Source: an uncultured Marivita sp. (GTDB lineage: Bacteria; Pseudomonadota; Alphaproteobacteria; Rhodobacterales; Rhodobacteraceae). Taken from it: DNA of 64,000 nt. The stretch covers positions 1 to 64,000 of the forward strand of contig NZ_CANKYW010000003.1 in the NCBI RefSeq assembly GCF_947488135.1, written 5' to 3'. How positions within the stretch are numbered: the stretch's first letter is position 1; each line of letters opens with the position of its first letter. The notes under the pieces were generated by a model. It saw nothing but the letters and a program-made list of their open reading frames with translations. It did no database searches and was not told the DNA's origin. The translations under genes and the position numbers were made by a program. This document shows, piece after piece, positions 60,878-64,000 of the stretch.

Positions 60878-61825
60878 TTAGCCGGTCTGCGCCTTTGGCA
60901 GAGCGCAGAGCATCTCGAACAAGAGGTTCGACGCGATCAGCGCCGTGGTGCCGGTGGCGTCGAAGGGTGGGGACACTTCGACCAGATCGCCGCCCACCAG
61001 GTTCAGCCCGGCGCACCCGCGCACGATTTCCAGCGCCTGCCACGTGCTGAGCCCGCCCATTTCCACGGTCCCCGTACCGGGCGCAAAAGCGGGGTCGAGG
61101 CTGTCGATGTCGTAGCTCAGGTAGACGGGCACATCACCGATCTTATTCCGAATATCGGCCATGAGCGGGGCCAGCGATTTGTACCAGCACTGTTCCGCTG
61201 GGATCACCGTCCAGCCCTGATCGCGGGCCCAGTTCCAGTCGTCCGGGCTGTAGCCCGAGCCGCGCAGGCCGATCTGCCAGACCTTGTCGTTTTGCAGGCA
61301 GCCTTCCTCCCAGGCGCGGCGAAACGGGGTGCCGTGGGCTTCTTTTTCGCCGAACATCTCGTCGCTGGTGTCGGCATGGGCATCGACATGTATGAGCGCG
61401 ACGGGCCCGTGCTTTTCCTTGATCGCGCGCAGGATTGGCCAGGTCAGCGTGTGGTCGCCGCCAAGGGTCAGCGGGATCGCACCGTGCTTCAGGATATCGC
61501 GGTAGTGATCGGCGATGATGCCGATGGTTTTCTTCAGATCGAAGGTGTTGATCGGAACATCGCCGATATCGGCCACCTGCATGTGTTCGAAGGGCGCGGC
61601 CCCGGTCGCCATATTATAGGGGCGCATCATCCGGCTTTCCTCGCGGATTTGGCGCGGACCAAGACGGGTGCCGGGGCGATTCGACGCGCCGTGATCCATG
61701 GGTATGCCGACGAAACAGGCGTCCAGCCCTTCGGCGGTCGGCTGCGCGGGCAGGCGCATCATGGTGTTCGGGCCGGAAAACCGGGGAGAATCATTGCCGC
61801 CAAGCGGCTGGTTGAACGTGGCCAT
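60878..61825 (-). CDS. speB: Agmatinase/arginase-family ureohydrolase
   Basis: A 315-residue ureohydrolase with the manganese-binding motifs GGDHTLTWPILRAI, HVDAHADTSDEM and SYDIDSLDPAFAPGTGTVE. By length and motifs closest to agmatinase (agmatine to putrescine and urea), but guanidinobutyrase or guanidinopropionase are possible. It is convergent to folD with 13 bp between stops. Confidence 0.85.
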   Translation of the reverse strand: MATFNQPLGGNDSPRFSGPNTMMRLPAQPTAEGLDACFVGIPMDHGASNRPGTRLGPRQIREESRMMRPYNMATGAAPFEHMQVADIGDVPINTFDLKKTIGIIADHYRDILKHGAIPLTLGGDHTLTWPILRAIKEKHGPVALIHVDAHADTSDEMFGEKEAHGTPFRRAWEEGCLQNDKVWQIGLRGSGYSPDDWNWARDQGWTVIPAEQCWYKSLAPLMADIRNKIGDVPVYLSYDIDSLDPAFAPGTGTVEMGGLSTWQALEIVRGCAGLNLVGGDLVEVSPPFDATGTTALIASNLLFEMLCALPKAQTG

Positions 61826-61838
61826 CGGGCGTATCCTT

Positions 61839-62252
61839 CTAAAGATCGACGGGCATCATCGTGCCCATGAGACAGGCGACATGGCGTTCGGTGCGATCGG
61901 TTTCGGCGTAGACGTCAGAGGCCACGACAATCAGACGCCGCCCCGGTTTCACGACGCGACCGCGCGCAATCAACCGATCTCCCTTGGCAGGGGCGAGCAG
62001 GTTGATCTTGATCTCGGCGGTGACCACTTCCTGATGCACCGGGATCAGGGTTAGGGCGGCATATCCGGCAGCGCTGTCGCCGATGGAGAATGTCAGTCCC
62101 GCGTGTCCGAAGCCCTGTTGCTGCATCGCTCCGGGCAGGATCGGCGCGGTGATCGTGGCGCTGCCATCACCGGCTTGGATCAGTTGCGCGCCAAGCGTGG
62201 CCATCATGGACTGTCGGTCGAAACTGGCCTGGATGCGTGGGTCGATGGTCAT
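61839..62252 (-). CDS. PaaI-type hotdog thioesterase
   Basis: A 137-residue protein starting MTIDPRIQASFDRQSMMATL at 62252. The hotdog fold has the GFGHAGLTFSIGDSAAGYAAL segment, with the acid/base pocket typical of PaaI thioesterases. It cleaves acyl-CoA thioesters; substrate unknown. It starts 26 bp after the PdeM-like stop on the same strand. Confidence 0.83.
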   Translation of the reverse strand: MTIDPRIQASFDRQSMMATLGAQLIQAGDGSATITAPILPGAMQQQGFGHAGLTFSIGDSAAGYAALTLIPVHQEVVTAEIKINLLAPAKGDRLIARGRVVKPGRRLIVVASDVYAETDRTERHVACLMGTMMPVDL

Positions 62253-62278
62253 GCCGAACAGTGAGCATGCCGCGCGCG

Positions 62279-62959
62279 TCAAGACAAGGGGGCGAGCCCC
62301 GGCATCGGGATTTGGCAGGGGCGTGCACCGGTCAGGATCGCTTGCGCGCTGGGGGACATGAGCCGCGTCAGGGCCGGGTCATGGCAGTGCAACCCGCCCG
62401 TGAACGCGCCGTAGGCAGGCAGGATAAGGCGCGTGTCGTCGTAGAGAAAACAGGGCCGGGTGAGGGCGCGTCCGCGCAGCGACAGGGTTGCCTTTGGATG
62501 GTAATGGCCGGTGACTTCCCCTTTGGTCGGGGCGGCTTCGGCGATGTGGCGGAAGTGCAAGGGCCCGATGATCAAGCTGCGCCGATGGGTTCCGCCCAAT
62601 TGCACCGGACCGGGGTCGTGGTTGCCTTCGATCCAGACCCAGTCAAGCCCGGCTTGCAGGGTTGTCAGCGTCAGGAGGTCGGCTTCGGGCAGCACCGACT
62701 GAAGCGCCGGTGCGTCGAAACTGTCACCAAGGCAAATGACACGTTTCGCCCCGGTTGCGCTTAGGTCGTTGGCAAGGCGGGTCAGCGTTTCCGTGGTTTC
62801 ATAGGGCGGCAGTTGTGCGCCGCCAAACCGTGCCGCGCGGGCCGATTTGCCGAGATGCAAGTCGGAGACCACAAGCAGGGATTCGGAGGGCCAGAACAAG
62901 CCACCGCTCGGCAGGGCGTGCAGGGATTGGTTGCGGAAAGAAAAGTCGAGCGCGTTCAT
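62279..62959 (-). CDS. PdeM-like metallophosphoesterase
   Basis: A 226-residue calcineurin-type phosphoesterase with SDLHLGK (residues 32-38), LGDSFDA, GNHD and GHYHPKA, the dinuclear-metal motifs. These are the hallmarks of the ligase-associated DNA-damage-response endonuclease PdeM. In other genomes PdeM is next to a DNA ligase and an Lhr-like helicase; neither is visible here. Function inferred. Confidence 0.82.
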   Translation of the reverse strand: MNALDFSFRNQSLHALPSGGLFWPSESLLVVSDLHLGKSARAARFGGAQLPPYETTETLTRLANDLSATGAKRVICLGDSFDAPALQSVLPEADLLTLTTLQAGLDWVWIEGNHDPGPVQLGGTHRRSLIIGPLHFRHIAEAAPTKGEVTGHYHPKATLSLRGRALTRPCFLYDDTRLILPAYGAFTGGLHCHDPALTRLMSPSAQAILTGARPCQIPMPGLAPLS

Positions 62960-63010
62960 GATTTGTTCATGGCTTACATGATCAATGAAGGCAAGAGGTC
63001 CGGACCTCTC

Positions 63011-63997
63011 TCACAGCATCGCGGGAACCACCTGATCGGGTGGCCGATGCCCATCGGCAAAGGTTTTGACATTGATGATGACTTTCTCGCCCATCTCGAG
63101 GCGACCTTCCTCGGTGGCAGACCCCATATGGGGAAGCATGACGACATTGGGCATGTCGCGCAGTTCGGGATTGCCGCGATGGCCGTGTTCGTAGACGTCG
63201 AGCCCGGCACCAGCCAGATCACCCGCCTTGAGCATGCGGGTCAGGGCGTTCTCGTCGATCACCTCTCCGCGCGAGGTGTTCACGATGACCGCGCTGGGTT
63301 TGAGCAATTTCAGACGCCGGGCATTGAGCAGGTGGAAGGTGGACGGCGTGTGCGGGCAATTGACGGACAGAACATCCATCCGCGCGACCATCTGATCGAG
63401 ACTTTCCCAATAGGTCGCCTCGAGAGCCTCTTCGATCTCGGGACGCAGGCGGCGGCGATTGTGGTAGTGGATCTGCATCCCGAAGGCTTTGGCGCGGCGC
63501 GCGACGGCCTGACCGATGCGGCCCATGCCAAGGATGCCAAGGCGGCGTCCGCCCAGACGACCACCCAGAAACGCGGTGGGGGCCCATCCCTCCCATTCGC
63601 CTTTCTGCATGACGTTCAGCCCTTCCTGGATGCGTCGGGTGACGCCTAGCATGAGGGCCAGAACCATATCGGCCGTGTCTTCCGTCACGACGCCCGGCGT
63701 GTTGGAGACAAGGATTCCCCGGCTGCGCGCGGTGTCAACATCGATGTGATCGACACCCGCGCCGAAATTCGCGATCAGGCGAAGCTGGTCACCGGCCTGA
63801 CCGATCAGTCCCGCGTCGATCTTGTCGGTCAGCGTTGGAACAAGCACGTCCGCCTCCTTGACGGCGGCGATCAGTTCGGCCTGAGTCATCGGCGCGTCCG
63901 TGTCCCGTAGCGAAACGTCGAAAAGCTCTTTCAGGCGGGTCTCAACGGCGTCCGGCAAACGTCGCGTGACGACAACACTCAGACGTTTTGATGGCAT
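63011..63997 (-). CDS. D-2-hydroxyacid dehydrogenase (glyoxylate reductase-like)
   Basis: A 328-residue protein starting MPSKRLSVVVTRRLPDAVET, with the NAD site GILGMGRIG (GMGRIG at 157-162) and the catalytic Arg in VNTSRGEV, Glu in DVYEHG and His in LPHMGSA. It reduces glyoxylate or hydroxypyruvate type substrates. The start ATG is just inside the right edge of the window. Confidence 0.9.
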   Translation of the reverse strand: MPSKRLSVVVTRRLPDAVETRLKELFDVSLRDTDAPMTQAELIAAVKEADVLVPTLTDKIDAGLIGQAGDQLRLIANFGAGVDHIDVDTARSRGILVSNTPGVVTEDTADMVLALMLGVTRRIQEGLNVMQKGEWEGWAPTAFLGGRLGGRRLGILGMGRIGQAVARRAKAFGMQIHYHNRRRLRPEIEEALEATYWESLDQMVARMDVLSVNCPHTPSTFHLLNARRLKLLKPSAVIVNTSRGEVIDENALTRMLKAGDLAGAGLDVYEHGHRGNPELRDMPNVVMLPHMGSATEEGRLEMGEKVIINVKTFADGHRPPDQVVPAML

Positions 63998-64000
63998 GGT

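Overview
The window is 64 kb of a GC-rich alphaproteobacterial chromosome, most likely a member of the Rhodobacterales (Roseobacter group). This rests on several things: the ribosomal proteins and RpoA have alphaproteobacterial form, an LdtR-type MarR regulator and a DUF1127 protein are present, tol-pal is followed by tilS and ftsH, and short palindromic repeats of the kind common in that group sit between genes. Nothing looks like a plasmid or a prophage.

Region 1 (1-17.2 kb) is the tuf-S10-spc-alpha ribosomal superoperon on the + strand: the 3' end of tuf, rpsJ-rplC-rplD-rplW, rplB-rpsS-rplV-rpsC-rplP, rpmC-rpsQ-rplN-rplX-rplE-rpsN-rpsH-rplF-rplR-rpsE-rpmD, rplO-secY-adk, and rpsM-rpsK-rpoA-rplQ. 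Gene order is classical, but minus-strand insertions break the run twice. A BrnT/BrnA toxin-antitoxin pair with a tandem-repeat putative operator lies between rplW and rplB. A 2OG-Fe(II) oxygenase-like gene with a 59-residue CcdA-like gene lies between rplP and rpmC. Each insertion is preceded by a rho-independent terminator on the ribosomal strand and followed by a new candidate promoter (-10 TATAC-type, 17-nt spacer), so the superoperon appears to be split into separately transcribed blocks.

Region 2 (17.25-17.89 kb) is a gene-free repeat island: two abutting perfect 22-bp palindromes, a 67-bp double-hairpin element and a 120-bp inverted-repeat element.

Region 3 (17.9-31.3 kb) holds parE, an aspartate aminotransferase, an XRE regulator coupled to sdhE, an LdtR-like regulator, a VWA-type DUF1194 protein, glyoxalase I, thyX, a YHS protein, a SuhB-like protein that has lost catalytic residues, a zinc metallopeptidase, a tyrosine phosphatase and the SRP RNA (minus strand). 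Its most interesting part is a coupled pair encoding a lipoprotein with a TbpB-like barrel and a Slam-like TPR/beta-barrel outer-membrane protein, a candidate surface-lipoprotein export system. An AT-rich two-TM protein resembling SieB exclusion proteins is coupled to thyX.

Region 4 (31.4-45 kb) contains nudC, an SRPBCC and a DUF4198 protein, divergent hemC/hemE, EamA and ABC-2 transporters, a YeeE/YedE thiosulfate-type transporter, an MFS protein, a sodium:solute symporter interrupted by one in-frame TGA, prmA and a DUF1127 protein.

Region 5 (45.3-64 kb) contains ruvCAB, the tol-pal cluster (hypothetical-ybgC-tolQRAB-pal-cpoB), tilS, ftsH, a MOSC protein, the one-carbon genes fhs and folD, and on the minus strand an agmatinase-family gene, a PaaI-type thioesterase, a PdeM-like phosphoesterase and a D-2-hydroxyacid dehydrogenase.
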